From assembly GCF_024584705.1 (NCBI RefSeq), contig NZ_CP097384.1:4650001-4714000 (forward strand): a stretch of 64,000 nucleotides of DNA, in the 5' to 3' direction. Shown here one piece after another: positions 1-9,373 of the stretch (positions are counted from its first letter, which is position 1; the number at the start of each line of letters is the position of its first letter). The notes below the pieces were generated by a model. That model saw only the letters and a program-made list of their open reading frames with translations. It was not told where the DNA came from and made no database searches. Made by a program: the position numbers and the translations under genes. This DNA is from Blastopirellula sp. J2-11. GTDB taxonomy: Bacteria > Planctomycetota > Planctomycetia > Pirellulales > Pirellulaceae.

Positions 1-981
1 CTGCGACTCATCGTTCGACGTCAGCAGTTCATTTTCCTTGCCCTGATGCGGCCGTTCCTCGTGATAGAATTCGACGAACTCTTTCACCAAATGGTCCATG
101 TGCTGCTCGCCAAACACTACAAAATGGTCCAAACATTCCTGCTGAATCGTCTGGATGAACCGCTCCACAAAGGCGTTCGTGTTGGGTGAACGGAACGCGC
201 CCACCTTCACCTCGGCGCCCGCGGATTCAATCACCGCATCAAACGCAGGCTGGAACTTCGTGTCCCGATCACGCATAAGCGTTCCGACAGCAAGACCTTC
301 CGACTTCGCGTGCTCCTGAAACGCCTTGGCCTGCCCAACCACCCACTCTTCATTAGGATGAAACGTCGACGGCGCGATATAGACTTGGCGTGATTCGACA
401 TGCAGAAAGATCAACAAATACAGATCTCGCCAGCCCTTCAGCGTGAGCACCCGCTTGGCGCAGAAGTCGCATTGCCAGAGCGTGGCGGCATGCATCTTGA
501 GGAACTCATCCCACGTGCCTTCGCCCCGCTCCGGTCCTGGCTCAAGCCCGTTCTCTTTCAGAATGTTTTTGACCGTGTTGCGCGATGGCGGCTTGATGCC
601 AAGCTTCTTGAGCTCTCCCATGATCCGCGTGTAGCCCCAGTCGTTTTCCCGGGCGAAACGAATGATCAGTTCGCGAATCTCCTCTTTGGTTCTGGGACGT
701 CCTTTTCGAACCTGTTTGACACCAACCGGCGTCTTCGATTCGCGAATCCAGCGGAGAATTGTGCTCGGCGCGACAATGGTGACGATCTCGTGAACCGCCT
801 GGCCCAGCTTCCCTCCAAACTTGACGAGTCGATTCTTCTCTTGAGCGGTGACCGAGATTCGCCTGGGCAATTTGGACCGCAGCACCTCATTCTCCACCTT
901 CAGGTATCGGATCTGGGCAGCCAGCTCTTTTTGGGTCGATCCGGCGATCAGAAGCAGCAATTTGTGGTAAATGTTCTTCAT
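1..981 (-). CDS. Integrase-core (DDE) transposase, 5' part, runs off the window
   Basis: On the minus strand an open frame begins at ATG 981 and stays open for 327 codons to the window edge, so the C-terminus is missing. The N-terminal ~110 residues look like a helix-turn-helix region. The rest resembles a retroviral-integrase-type catalytic core: an Asp in [10 protein letters not shown], an Asp in LMRDRDTKF and a Glu in [10 protein letters not shown] fit the DDE triad, followed by the usual YHEERPHQG segment. This architecture is common in planctomycete insertion sequences of the IS481/IS3-like integrase superfamily; I cannot name the family. It would cut and join DNA to move its element. 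It stands alone, with no partner ORF A in the window. A long plus-strand frame over it is an antisense shadow. Confidence 0.88.
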   Translation of the reverse strand, partial: MKNIYHKLLLLIAGSTQKELAAQIRYLKVENEVLRSKLPRRISVTAQEKNRLVKFGGKLGQAVHEIVTIVAPSTILRWIRESKTPVGVKQVRKGRPRTKEEIRELIIRFARENDWGYTRIMGELKKLGIKPPSRNTVKNILKENGLEPGPERGEGTWDEFLKMHAATLWQCDFCAKRVLTLKGWRDLYLLIFLHVESRQVYIAPSTFHPNEEWVVGQAKAFQEHAKSEGLAVGTLMRDRDTKFQPAFDAVIESAGAEVKVGAFRSPNTNAFVERFIQTIQQECLDHFVVFGEQHMDHLVKEFVEFYHEERPHQGKENELLTSNDESQ

Positions 982-1126
982 CGTGCTAAGATGCGGAAGT
1001 CGTTGATGACACTGGAGATATCTTCTTTTTTGCACCCCGCAGTAGCATCTGAACAGTTGCAAATTCGCCGACGATTTCATTTCTCTAAGACTCAACGACA
1101 GTCGTAACGTCTAGTCGGGTCATAGC

Positions 1127-1286
1127 AAAAGTTCTCTGTTCGTAAAGGGTTCGGTTCGGGGTCCGAGACAAACCCCTGATAATTCCGTAAAGGGTTCGGT
1201 TCGCTCCAAGGGGACCGAAAAGGACTCGGAACCCGTAACCTATTGCGAGCGTTCGCTTTCCGTTATTTGGGTAGCAGAGAACTTTT
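1127..1286. repeat. Inverted-repeat-bounded patch with an internal 18-bp direct repeat
   Basis: A 12-bp perfect inverted repeat (AAAAGTTCTCTG at 1127-1138, complement at 1275-1286) encloses about 136 bp. Inside, the 18-mer CGTAAAGGGTTCGGTTCG occurs twice, at 1141-1158 and 1186-1203. It lies 146 bp upstream of the transposase start. It may be a small non-autonomous element or the boundary of the neighbouring insertion sequence. No coding capacity is seen. Confidence 0.55.
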
Positions 1287-1350
1287 CATGAAGAGGGTTC
1301 TGCACGGGCAGGGCATTCGCCATTTAGCCATACAATCTAATCAGGACGGT

Positions 1351-1391
1351 CGCCCGGCTTCGCTCCCAACTTGATGAGTCGATCCCTTTCC
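1351..1391. repeat. Probable remnant of a second transposase copy
   Basis: About 40 bp here match the transposase interior around 804-844 at roughly 32 of 40 positions by eye, sharing blocks such as AACTTGA and GAGTCGAT in the same order and orientation. The simplest reading is a decayed fragment of a related insertion sequence next to the intact one. The match is short, so chance cannot be ruled out without an alignment score. Confidence 0.4.
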
Positions 1392-1573
1392 TATGCAATG
1401 GTTTTGATCTTATTGGGCGCCTGCTACAACTGATCGGCGAGTCTCTTTTGAAACTGCGGATGGCGCTAGATTCCGTCTGGCTAGAATAGTGACGCACCAT
1501 CGAGAGTGAATTACAATCACCATGTATAGTTGTGCGTTTCGCTCACCATCACGTTCACGGATAAAAACGCCCC

Positions 1574-2146
1574 ATGCCGGGATCCACCGATGTGACACAA
1601 GGTGCTCAATCGGAGGATTGGGTAGCGACGGAAAGATTGCTGCCCAGGGTGTATGACGAACTACGCCGACTTGCAGCGACCTATCTAGCCAGAGAACAAT
1701 ATGGGCATACTCGTCGGCCAACGTCGTTAGTCCATGAAGCTTACCTTCGACTCATTGGCTTGGATGCCAACACACTTTGGAGAGACGAACGGCATTTCTT
1801 TGGCGCGGCTGCAATTGCAATCCGACGCATCCTGGTGGACAACGCACGCCACAAAAGGGCGCTCAAGCGGGGTGGCGATGCAATTCGCCACAACCTTTAT
1901 GACGAAATTACTGCTACTCTTCCTGAACCTGTCGAAGATCTAATCGCTCTGGACGATGCTCTCAGCAAACTCGCCACGGTTCACCCACAGGCGGCCGAGA
2001 TTGTGCAACTCGTTTATTTTTCAGGTCTTTCGCTTCGCCAAGCGGCTGAAGTTCTGAGCGTCTCTCCCCGCTCCGCCGATCGTCTCTGGGCCTACGCCAA
2101 AGCTTGGCTGCGCTGCGAACTTGGCGGCGACGACGAAAATTCTTGA
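1574..2146 (+). CDS. ECF-type RNA polymerase sigma factor (planctomycete kinase-associated type)
   Basis: This 190-residue protein directs RNA polymerase to a specific promoter set. Residues ~20-95 fit sigma region 2 (VYDELRRLAATYL, TSLVHEAYLRL and HFFGAAAIAIRRILVDNAR are typical of the group modelled as TIGR02999/PF07638). Residues ~125-185 fit region 4, with helix-turn-helix LSLRQAAEVLSVSPRSADR. In planctomycetes this type is often encoded next to a Ser/Thr kinase, and one follows at 3282. No anti-sigma gene is adjacent, so control by phosphorylation is a reasonable inference. ATG 1574 has no clear Shine-Dalgarno sequence. Confidence 0.93.
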   Translation: MPGSTDVTQGAQSEDWVATERLLPRVYDELRRLAATYLAREQYGHTRRPTSLVHEAYLRLIGLDANTLWRDERHFFGAAAIAIRRILVDNARHKRALKRGGDAIRHNLYDEITATLPEPVEDLIALDDALSKLATVHPQAAEIVQLVYFSGLSLRQAAEVLSVSPRSADRLWAYAKAWLRCELGGDDENS

Positions 2147-2358
2147 AATTTTCTGGCGAAGCTTCCGACTGCTTTACGCACTGATAGGTAGGTGCGAAAG
2201 CCTCACCACTGCAGGAACAAAATAGGCGACTGAAAAAGCCTATTGGTCAGGCGATGTGTTCGCACAGACAACCTTGATTGAATTGGGAAGCATCTGATGC
2301 CCACACAATCTCCGGTTGTTAGTCCGTCACCTTCCGTTCTAGCGAGAAAGATATAGCC

Positions 2359-2904
2359 ATGAAGTTCTTTCGAGTGTTGAAGATGTCGTTGTTCGTGTGT
2401 GGGCTGCTCGCATTAGCGCCGGCCAGTCAGGCTCAGGATGCCCAAGTCGTCGCCAATGCGAAGAAATATCTCGACTCTCCGCACAATGCGAAACAAATCT
2501 TGATGCTGACTCACTTAGGAGCAGACTTGCGGAGTTTTTCCTATGTGATGCAAGCTAACATCATTGATCAGCAAGGCCAAAAGATGCCGGAGCGTTTTGC
2601 TCTCGTTTATGATTATGACTGGCAATGGAATGGGGCAGGAGAGACTCGCCTTGCTTTTTTATATAACGAGCATGGGAGTATTTATGGGATCCGCGTTCTG
2701 GCCACAAATGGCCGGGCCAACGCACCATTTGAGCTCTCCAGCACATCGATCAAGTTAGTCGGCGGCTTGTTCGTGGAAGCCATGCGCAGCAGTGCTTCTC
2801 CGGAGGAAATACGTAGATTGGAAACCGCCGTCAGGAGTGCGGATACGAAAGCGTTGCTTACCAATTCAATTATGATTGGCCAAGCTGCCGGCATTCGCTT
2901 GTAG
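2359..2904 (+). CDS. Exported protein of unknown function
   Basis: A 181-residue protein with a clear Sec signal peptide: positive MKFFRVLK, a hydrophobic stretch to about residue 22 and an ASQA-type cleavage site. The mature part has no motif I recognise; it looks like a mixed alpha/beta globular domain with WQWNGAGETRLAFLY near its centre. GAGAAAG lies 8 bases before ATG 2359, supporting the start. It sits between the sigma factor and the kinase, all on the plus strand, so it could be part of the same signalling unit, for example a periplasmic ligand or target, but the gaps (212 and 377 bp) leave room for separate promoters. Confidence 0.7.
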   Translation: MKFFRVLKMSLFVCGLLALAPASQAQDAQVVANAKKYLDSPHNAKQILMLTHLGADLRSFSYVMQANIIDQQGQKMPERFALVYDYDWQWNGAGETRLAFLYNEHGSIYGIRVLATNGRANAPFELSSTSIKLVGGLFVEAMRSSASPEEIRRLETAVRSADTKALLTNSIMIGQAAGIRL

Positions 2905-3281
2905 TCGTCGCCGTATCGTCGGAAATGGATTGAGTTTGGGAATGCACGCTCCACCTCTTGATGGGATTCACGATAATGATGCTCTCTGATAGACGACGCC
3001 ACACCGGCATCATGACTTGTATTCTGGCAAGAATGCTGACGATTGTCTGACCAGTGGTCTTGCACGCCCAAACTCCTCCCGAAAACATTGAGACAATTCG
3101 AGCGGAGTTCAGAGTTCTTCGTCCGGCATACATGAGCAAACGCCAAGTCGATCTGCGTCACTCAATAATCATCACCAACAAGCTCTCTCTCAGTAGGATT
3201 TAGGAGCACAATCATGGGCGCGCAGTGAATTGACGAGCAGTAAACAAAATCCCTACCAATATTTATCTCCGCGAATTCCAC
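2905..3281. other. Intergenic region, no gene seen
   Basis: These 377 bp separate the exported protein from the kinase gene. No convincing frame, tRNA or strong hairpin is present. AGGAG at 3202-3206 precedes a four-codon frame at 3213 (Met-Gly-Ala-Gln, stop), probably fortuitous. A TTGACG-like box follows directly after it and could belong to a kinase promoter. Confidence 0.5.
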
Positions 3282-6200
3282 ATGAATGAGCAGTCCATTT
3301 TCAACCAAGCTCTCGACATTGATGACATCGTCCGTCGTGCTGCCTATCTCGATCAAGCGTGCGGAGATAACGCGGCATTGCGAAAACGCGTGGAATCTCT
3401 GCTTGAAGAGCAGAAACGGTCGGGAGAGTTTCTCCGTATCCCCGCTTTAGAGCAGATGAGAGAGGCCGGTGCGGTGACGAATGATGCGACGATACGAGAC
3501 GAGCCGGAAGAATTCCGTTTCTTGCAACCGTCCGATGTGCCTGGATCACTGGGCAAACTTGGACATTATGATATTCAAGAGTTGATTGGTCGTGGAGGCT
3601 TCGGAATCGTCTTTAAGGGGTTCGATCAGCGATTGCACCGAGTTGTCGCCATCAAGGTGTTAAACCCTGAAATGGCGGCTACGTCGCCGGCTAGAAAACG
3701 ATTCTTGCGGGAAGCCAGAGCGACTGCGGCCATTCGTCACGAAAATGTCGTCAGTATCTATTCCGTTGAAGACACGCCGATCCCGTTTCTGGTGATGGAA
3801 TATATTGACGGAAAAACGCTTCAACAACTGATCGATGAAACCGGTCCGCTAGATCTTCCGGCAATTCTGCGGATTGGCCAAAAGATTGCTGATGGACTGG
3901 AGGCGGCTCACCAGAAGGGACTTATACACCGTGACCTGACTCCCGGAAATATCTTGATTGAATCAGGAACCGGCCAAGTCAAAGTAGTCGATTTTGGCCT
4001 GGTCCGCGTGGCCGATGACGCCAGCGAATCTCAGAGTGCCGTTATTGCCGGCACCCCACTCTACATGTCTCCCGAACAAGCCCAAGGATACAAGTTAGAT
4101 TGCCGTAGCGATCTCTTTAGCCTGGGCAGCGTTCTCTACGTGATGTGTTCCGGGCGTCCCCCGTTTCGTGCTCCCAAAGTGTTAGCGGTACTTAAGCGAA
4201 TCGTCGATGAAGCCCCGCGTCACATCCAGGAAATCATTCCTGAGGTTCCTGGCTGGCTGATCGCGATCGTTTGCAAACTCCATGCAAAAGATCCAGCCAA
4301 ACGATTTGCCTCGGCACAGGAAGTATCCAACCTGTTGGCTCATCCCCCTGTGCAAGTAGTGGATAGGGCGAATCTGGTTGCAGATCCTCCTTTAGTTTCA
4401 TCCCATGCGAGTCGCCCAATTCGTCAATGGTTGACGGTTGCCGCGATCCTTCTAGCGCTATTTTCAAGCCTTGGCGTCACTGAGGCGACGGGAATCACCA
4501 ACTTTCGTGGTACCGTAATTCGCTTATTTTCTCCCGCAGGAACTCTGATTGTCGAAGTCGATGATCCAGACGTTAGTGTCGCCATCGACGGAGAAGAGCT
4601 TGTGATTACCGGCGCAGGCGCAAAAGAAATTCGAGTTAAGCCAGGACAACATCGCATCACGGCAAGCAAGGATGGTGAAGTCCTGCTTCAGGAGTTGGTC
4701 ACGATTTCGCGCAATGGTCGGCAAGTCGTACGAGTCAGCCGCGAGGAACCTTCGGACGCCATCAAGCCAGAGCATGCTCCATCGCCTTCGTTGAGTAACA
4801 GCATTTGGGATGGCCCTAATGGCATCGTGCTCTCGATCGATCGACTGGATGGGGAATCCTTTCAGGGGCGAATTACGATCGATGGTTTGATTGACAGAAG
4901 AATTCGGGGAACGATCAAAGGCCGATCGATTGCCTGGTTGGCCCAGGATGTTGTCGCCGTCAAGGGAGGCAAAGGAGCCAATAATTCTGGAACTATTCAA
5001 ACAGATACTTCCGGAGACAGGATAGATTTTACCTACGGCTTGAATAAGGCCGGAAACGATCCGCCCGGGATGAGCGGTACGTTTACCGTTCGCAGGAGAG
5101 TTTCGCAGCGGTTATCAAACGATTCGCAAGCTTTTTTCGCTGAAGTCGCCCAACTCCCTCTGAGCGAACAGGCGTCCGCTGTTGGCAAAAAGCTGGCGGA
5201 GATCAATCCTGGCTTCGACGGCACGGTCAAGGAGAAAATCGACAACGGGCGCGTCGTCTCGCTCTCCTTTCATGGAGATGCGATCGAGAACCTCTGGCCG
5301 GTTCGTTCGTTGCCGGATTTAACGACATTACGATGTGTCGGAACACACCTAACACACGGAAAACTCCGTGACTTGTCGCCGCTGACCGGAATGTCGCTGA
5401 CGACTCTGGACATCAGCAATTCCAGCGTTTCCGATCTCTCTCCCCTAAAGGGGATGCGGCTCGTGAACCTGCATTGTGACCATACGAAAATTTCCGACCT
5501 CTCTCCCTTGGCCAAACTGCCGCTGAAATCTCTGATGCTCTGGTGCAGTAGCAACGTCACAGACCTGTCTCCGCTGTCCGGGATGAAGTTGACCCATCTC
5601 AATTGTGATTTCACCAAAGTTGCCGATCTGTCTCCGCTTGAAGGAATGCCGCTTGAACGTCTATCGTTCGGCTTATCCCGGGTAAACGATCTGTCTCCTT
5701 TACGAGGAATGCCCTTGAGGGAACTCTACTGCAGCAACACGCAAATTACGGATCTTACGCCGCTGGCTGGCGCTCCGCTGCGGTTGCTGCGCACCGAGCA
5801 CACACGGATTTCTGATCTGTCTCCGCTTGTGGGCATGCCGCTGAAAGAACTGGCCATCGAAGGAACGCTGGTCTCGGACCTGTCCTTACTCGTAGACTTG
5901 CCGCTGGAGCAACTATCACTTGACTTGCCGCAATTTGATGAGACGTCTGAAAAACTGTTGTTTTCCATGCCTGTCAAGCAGTTGGGGAGCAATGCAAGCA
6001 AATTTCGTGAAACGAAAATCTATTGGCAAGAGCATGCATCACGCAAAGAAGCAGCCGAGAAGTTTGCGACAGATCACTCCCAACAGCCTCCTGCCAAGCA
6101 GATGAAAGCCATTCTAGGAAAACTTCGTGAAGGCACATCCGGCGTTGGGATGTCACCCCTCAGTGAAGACGGCGTCATTACAGAGGCTAGGTTGACGCTC

Positions 6201-6464
6201 GATGCGAACTCACACGACATTTCGCCCCTACGCATGTTGGGGTCGCTCCGCAAATTAACTTTGATAGGCGGCCCTGGATCTCTCGACCTGTCATCGATCA
6301 ACAGCCTTCCCGTGGAAACTCTTGAGTGCAGCCATGATCAGGCGCTCCGAAATCGAAACGTTCTGAATGCAATGACAACGCTTGCGACGATCAATGGTCA
6401 GTCCAAGCAGGATTACCTGCACAGAATCCAGCAAGAAGCTCCGCAAGCAGAACCCAAAGAGTAA
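3282..6464 (+). CDS. Transmembrane Ser/Thr protein kinase with extracytoplasmic leucine-rich repeats
   Basis: A 1060-residue receptor-like kinase. Residues 5-50 match the short N-terminal extension usual in planctomycete kinases (AAYLDQACG, RVESLLEE). The kinase domain spans ~96-355: glycine loop GRGGFGIV (103-110), Lys125 in VAIK, HRD at 216-218, DFG at 237-239 and SPEQ at 263-266. The catalytic loop reads HRDLTPGN, with Thr220 where most Ser/Thr kinases have Lys. A transmembrane helix lies at ~382-400, followed by a PEGA-like segment (~410-490), a second domain and, from ~698 to ~873, about eight 22-24-residue leucine-rich repeats with the signature SDLSPL. It is likely to sense something outside the membrane and signal inward, probably to the sigma factor at 1574. 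Confidence 0.93.
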   Translation: MNEQSIFNQALDIDDIVRRAAYLDQACGDNAALRKRVESLLEEQKRSGEFLRIPALEQMREAGAVTNDATIRDEPEEFRFLQPSDVPGSLGKLGHYDIQELIGRGGFGIVFKGFDQRLHRVVAIKVLNPEMAATSPARKRFLREARATAAIRHENVVSIYSVEDTPIPFLVMEYIDGKTLQQLIDETGPLDLPAILRIGQKIADGLEAAHQKGLIHRDLTPGNILIESGTGQVKVVDFGLVRVADDASESQSAVIAGTPLYMSPEQAQGYKLDCRSDLFSLGSVLYVMCSGRPPFRAPKVLAVLKRIVDEAPRHIQEIIPEVPGWLIAIVCKLHAKDPAKRFASAQEVSNLLAHPPVQVVDRANLVADPPLVSSHASRPIRQWLTVAAILLALFSSLGVTEATGITNFRGTVIRLFSPAGTLIVEVDDPDVSVAIDGEELVITGAGAKEIRVKPGQHRITASKDGEVLLQELVTISRNGRQVVRVSREEPSDAIKPEHAPSPSLSNSIWDGPNGIVLSIDRLDGESFQGRITIDGLIDRRIRGTIKGRSIAWLAQDVVAVKGGKGANNSGTIQTDTSGDRIDFTYGLNKAGNDPPGMSGTFTVRRRVSQRLSNDSQAFFAEVAQLPLSEQASAVGKKLAEINPGFDGTVKEKIDNGRVVSLSFHGDAIENLWPVRSLPDLTTLRCVGTHLTHGKLRDLSPLTGMSLTTLDISNSSVSDLSPLKGMRLVNLHCDHTKISDLSPLAKLPLKSLMLWCSSNVTDLSPLSGMKLTHLNCDFTKVADLSPLEGMPLERLSFGLSRVNDLSPLRGMPLRELYCSNTQITDLTPLAGAPLRLLRTEHTRISDLSPLVGMPLKELAIEGTLVSDLSLLVDLPLEQLSLDLPQFDETSEKLLFSMPVKQLGSNASKFRETKIYWQEHASRKEAAEKFATDHSQQPPAKQMKAILGKLREGTSGVGMSPLSEDGVITEARLTLDANSHDISPLRMLGSLRKLTLIGGPGSLDLSSINSLPVETLECSHDQALRNRNVLNAMTTLATINGQSKQDYLHRIQQEAPQAEPKE
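5376..5900 (+). repeat. Coding tandem repeat (~69-bp period) for leucine-rich repeats
   Basis: Within the kinase gene about eight diverged copies of a 66-72-bp unit encode the leucine-rich repeats. Each carries the core GAYCTSTCTCCNYT (Asp-Leu-Ser-Pro-Leu). The copies differ in sequence, so this is an old protein repeat, not a recent slippage array. Confidence 0.85.
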
Positions 6465-6899
6465 GTGCTTGGCGCTTGATACCGGTGCACTGCACGGCTT
6501 ACCTGCGAGATCTGCTCGACCGCCTGCCAATTCTTGGAGAATCGCCGCGTATGCGTTTAGACGCCGTTGGCCGGACGATTGTCGTTAAATCCAATCAACC
6601 GCTCCTTTCGCTCGAAGGAGAACGAAAAAGCTTCGGAATTTCTGTGCCGATACCATAAATTCTGTAACCAAGACTTTCTCAGAAGTCATTTGATGCGGGC
6701 GGCCATTCATTGAAGTAGAATGACGAACGTGAAAGAGGCCGGCATTAATGCCGATCTAATCGTCTTGATCACCTCAAGTTCGAAAAAATGCGAGTACGAA
6801 GCGCCCGCGAGTAAATCCGCTGAGAGCGTTTTGCGCGCTTTCGCGTCCTGCCTGTAAACGACGCATTGCGATCCTTCTTCCACAAACTAGGCCTGCCTG
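6465..6899. other. Intergenic region with one short perfect palindrome
   Basis: These 435 bp lie before the DUF1592 cytochrome operon and hold no convincing gene. A 60-codon frame (6476-6658) starts with TTG and has no recognisable product. The 14-bp perfect palindrome CGGCATTAATGCCG at 6740-6753 lies about 150 bp upstream of the operon and could be an operator half-site pair. No strong sigma-70 boxes were identified. Confidence 0.45.
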
Positions 6900-9320
6900 A
6901 TGCGCTTATTTTCCATCGCACTTGTATTCGTTACTGGATCTGCGATCGCTTCAGCCGCTGAACCGTTTGAGGCGTTTCTCGAATCGCATTGCATCCGTTG
7001 CCATGGGCCCGAAACCGTAGAACGGGACTTGCGAATCGATCAGTTGTCGCGCGATTTCACTGCGGGATTGGATGGCCATCTCTGGGCGGAAATCATGGAA
7101 CGCATCAACGCAGGAGAGATGCCGCCAGAAGATGAACCTCAGCCTACCGAAAACGAGATTGCCTCGGTTATCGAACAACTCGACTCACGTATCCGCGCAG
7201 GACGAGACGCGCGCATGGCGGCGCGACCGCCTGTCGCCCACTATCGGCTCAGTCGGCGCGAATATCAGAACACGGTCTATGATCTGCTGGGGGTTCGCTA
7301 TGATCCGACTCAGCCAGGCGAATTGAATGCGGATCCGCTGTGGCATGGCTTTGAACGCATCGGCTCACAGCTCTCCCTTGCTCCCTCCCACGTGGAACGT
7401 TACTACCGTGCATCCGAGATCGTGCTGAGCCGTGCGTTTCCTGAAAAAGCAGTCGAAACGCAAACGGTTCGCAAGACCGCAGCGGATATCCGCTATGGTG
7501 GCGGTAAACGACAACAGGCTTACCTGGATCGCTTTGGAATCAAGCGTCCGCTGCGCGCGCTGATCTTTCCTGGTCGCGATTTGCAGGCATTACGACCTAA
7601 TTGGTTTGGTGCTGGCGTCGCGAAAAGTGGGCTTTATCGAGCAAGGATGCAGATTAGCGGCGTTCGTCCGCCGGGAGGACAAACAGCTCACTTGCGTATC
7701 GGCAAAAGCACCGGAGAAGGTACGAACGAAGGCCTGATTGAGTTGGATATCCTAGCACCAGAAGACGAACCAGAAATCATCGAGTTCGAGGTATTTCTAG
7801 AAATGCCCACGAATCTCGAATTCAATGTAGTCGTCACCGACATCATCTCTCGTGACAAAGGAGGCCATCATCGCAACATTCTCGGCGGATCCGATTATGT
7901 CTTCACGCATACCAGTGAGACCACGTTGTTGAATCCAACCGGCCCCAAGCTCTTCGATGAGCAAGGCAAGGGGATTTTCTCATTCGTGCTGCTGGACTGG
8001 ATCGAGTGGGAAGGCCCTATTGAGAGTGAAGCCGAACGAGCGAAGCGGACCGGTCTATTGCCGCCCCACGATGCGACGCTGGAGGTTATCACGAATCATC
8101 TACAACGTTTTGCACAACGGGCTTGGCGACGCCCGGTGACAGGCGATGAACTTCGTCCCTACTTGCATGCCTACGAGGCCGAACGTGAAGCTGGAGAGGA
8201 TGTGCTTTCCGCATATCAAGTCGCGTTGTTAGGCGTGCTGAACAGCCGCAACTTCACCTATCTTGTCGAAGGAGATACGCAATCCCGTCAGCGACTTACC
8301 GACTGGGAACTTGCATCACGTCTGTCATATTTCCTCTGGAGTTCTATGCCAGACCAAGCATTGTTTGATGCCGCCGACGAAGGGGCGCTAAATAGCGATC
8401 GCCTAGCTGACCAGGTGAACCGCATGCTTGCCGACCCGAAGATCGAACGATTCATCGAAGATTTTCCCCGTCAATGGCTGCAATTGCATCGTCTGGGGAT
8501 GTTTCCACCCGACGGCAAGCTGTACCCCGATTATGACGTCTGGCTGGAAGCGAGCATGCGACAAGAGGTCGTCCAATACTTTCACGAAGTATTCGTAAAT
8601 AACTTGCCGATCGAGACTTTCATCACATCCGACTGGACGATGGCCAATTCACGTCTTTGCGATTTCTACGGCTTGCCTACACCCAAGACCTCGGGCGTGC
8701 AAAGAGTCTCCTTGCAACCAGAAAACCATCGTGGCGGGCTACTGACCATGGGTGCGATACTCGGCTTGACCTCCGACGGCACACGACATCGTCCAGTTCA
8801 CCGCGGAGTCTGGGTCAGCGAGGCGATCTTCGGCAAGACTCCTCCGCCGCCGCCGGCGAACGTCGATCCCATCGCGCCGAATCCGCCGGAAAGTCCCAAA
8901 GCGACCATTCGGCAGAAGATTGAGGCGCACGCACAGAATGCGAGTTGTGCGGCGTGCCATCGCAATATCGATCCGCTTGGCCTGGCGTTCGACCAATTCG
9001 ACGCGATTGGTCAATGGCGCACACGCGAACGAGTCGACAAAGGGACCGGTGAAGATCCGCTTGTCGATGCCAGCGGCGTCATGCCGGACGGTCGTACTTT
9101 CACCGACGCAGAACAGTTCAAGCAACTACTGCTTGAAGATAATGACCAGTTCCTGCAAGCGTTTGTCGAGCATCTTTGCTCGTACGGATTGCGTCGCGTG
9201 CTCTCGGTAGACGATCAAGAAGATATCCAAGCGATCGTGAACGAAGCAAAGCAAAATCACTATTCATTGAGAGACATTGTGCGCGCCGTCGCTTTGTCTG
9301 AATTAATGAAGAAAAGATAG
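6900..9320 (+). CDS. Planctomycete cytochrome c with DUF1587/1592/1588/1585-type domains
   Basis: An 806-residue exported protein. Residues 1-20 form a Sec signal peptide; a CIRCH motif at ~32-36 would bind one covalent haem (PSCyt-type cytochrome). The order afterwards fits the planctomycete domain series: [17 protein letters not shown] (DUF1587), a central beta-rich region, [14 protein letters not shown] (DUF1595), [15 protein letters not shown] (DUF1592), a DUF1588 region with a second CAACH motif in [15 protein letters not shown], and a C-terminal DUF1585 region. Such proteins sit in the periplasm and pair with DUF1552 partners, as at 9374. The reaction is not established; electron transfer during polymer breakdown is a common suggestion. 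It heads a three-gene operon. Confidence 0.92.
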   Translation: MRLFSIALVFVTGSAIASAAEPFEAFLESHCIRCHGPETVERDLRIDQLSRDFTAGLDGHLWAEIMERINAGEMPPEDEPQPTENEIASVIEQLDSRIRAGRDARMAARPPVAHYRLSRREYQNTVYDLLGVRYDPTQPGELNADPLWHGFERIGSQLSLAPSHVERYYRASEIVLSRAFPEKAVETQTVRKTAADIRYGGGKRQQAYLDRFGIKRPLRALIFPGRDLQALRPNWFGAGVAKSGLYRARMQISGVRPPGGQTAHLRIGKSTGEGTNEGLIELDILAPEDEPEIIEFEVFLEMPTNLEFNVVVTDIISRDKGGHHRNILGGSDYVFTHTSETTLLNPTGPKLFDEQGKGIFSFVLLDWIEWEGPIESEAERAKRTGLLPPHDATLEVITNHLQRFAQRAWRRPVTGDELRPYLHAYEAEREAGEDVLSAYQVALLGVLNSRNFTYLVEGDTQSRQRLTDWELASRLSYFLWSSMPDQALFDAADEGALNSDRLADQVNRMLADPKIERFIEDFPRQWLQLHRLGMFPPDGKLYPDYDVWLEASMRQEVVQYFHEVFVNNLPIETFITSDWTMANSRLCDFYGLPTPKTSGVQRVSLQPENHRGGLLTMGAILGLTSDGTRHRPVHRGVWVSEAIFGKTPPPPPANVDPIAPNPPESPKATIRQKIEAHAQNASCAACHRNIDPLGLAFDQFDAIGQWRTRERVDKGTGEDPLVDASGVMPDGRTFTDAEQFKQLLLEDNDQFLQAFVEHLCSYGLRRVLSVDDQEDIQAIVNEAKQNHYSLRDIVRAVALSELMKKR

Positions 9321-9373
9321 AAATCAAGTACGCTAGAAAGCGCCCATCACAGAAAACCATCACGAGTAAGAAC

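Noticed and set aside
400-1107. 235-codon plus-strand open frame at the left edge
   Set aside because: It lies antisense to the transposase, whose DDE motifs are clear on the minus strand.
3213-3227. Four-codon leader peptide after AGGAG
   Set aside because: Too short to support; no attenuator hairpin was seen downstream.
6476-6658. 60-codon frame after the kinase gene
   Set aside because: TTG start, no homology that I recognise; probably chance.
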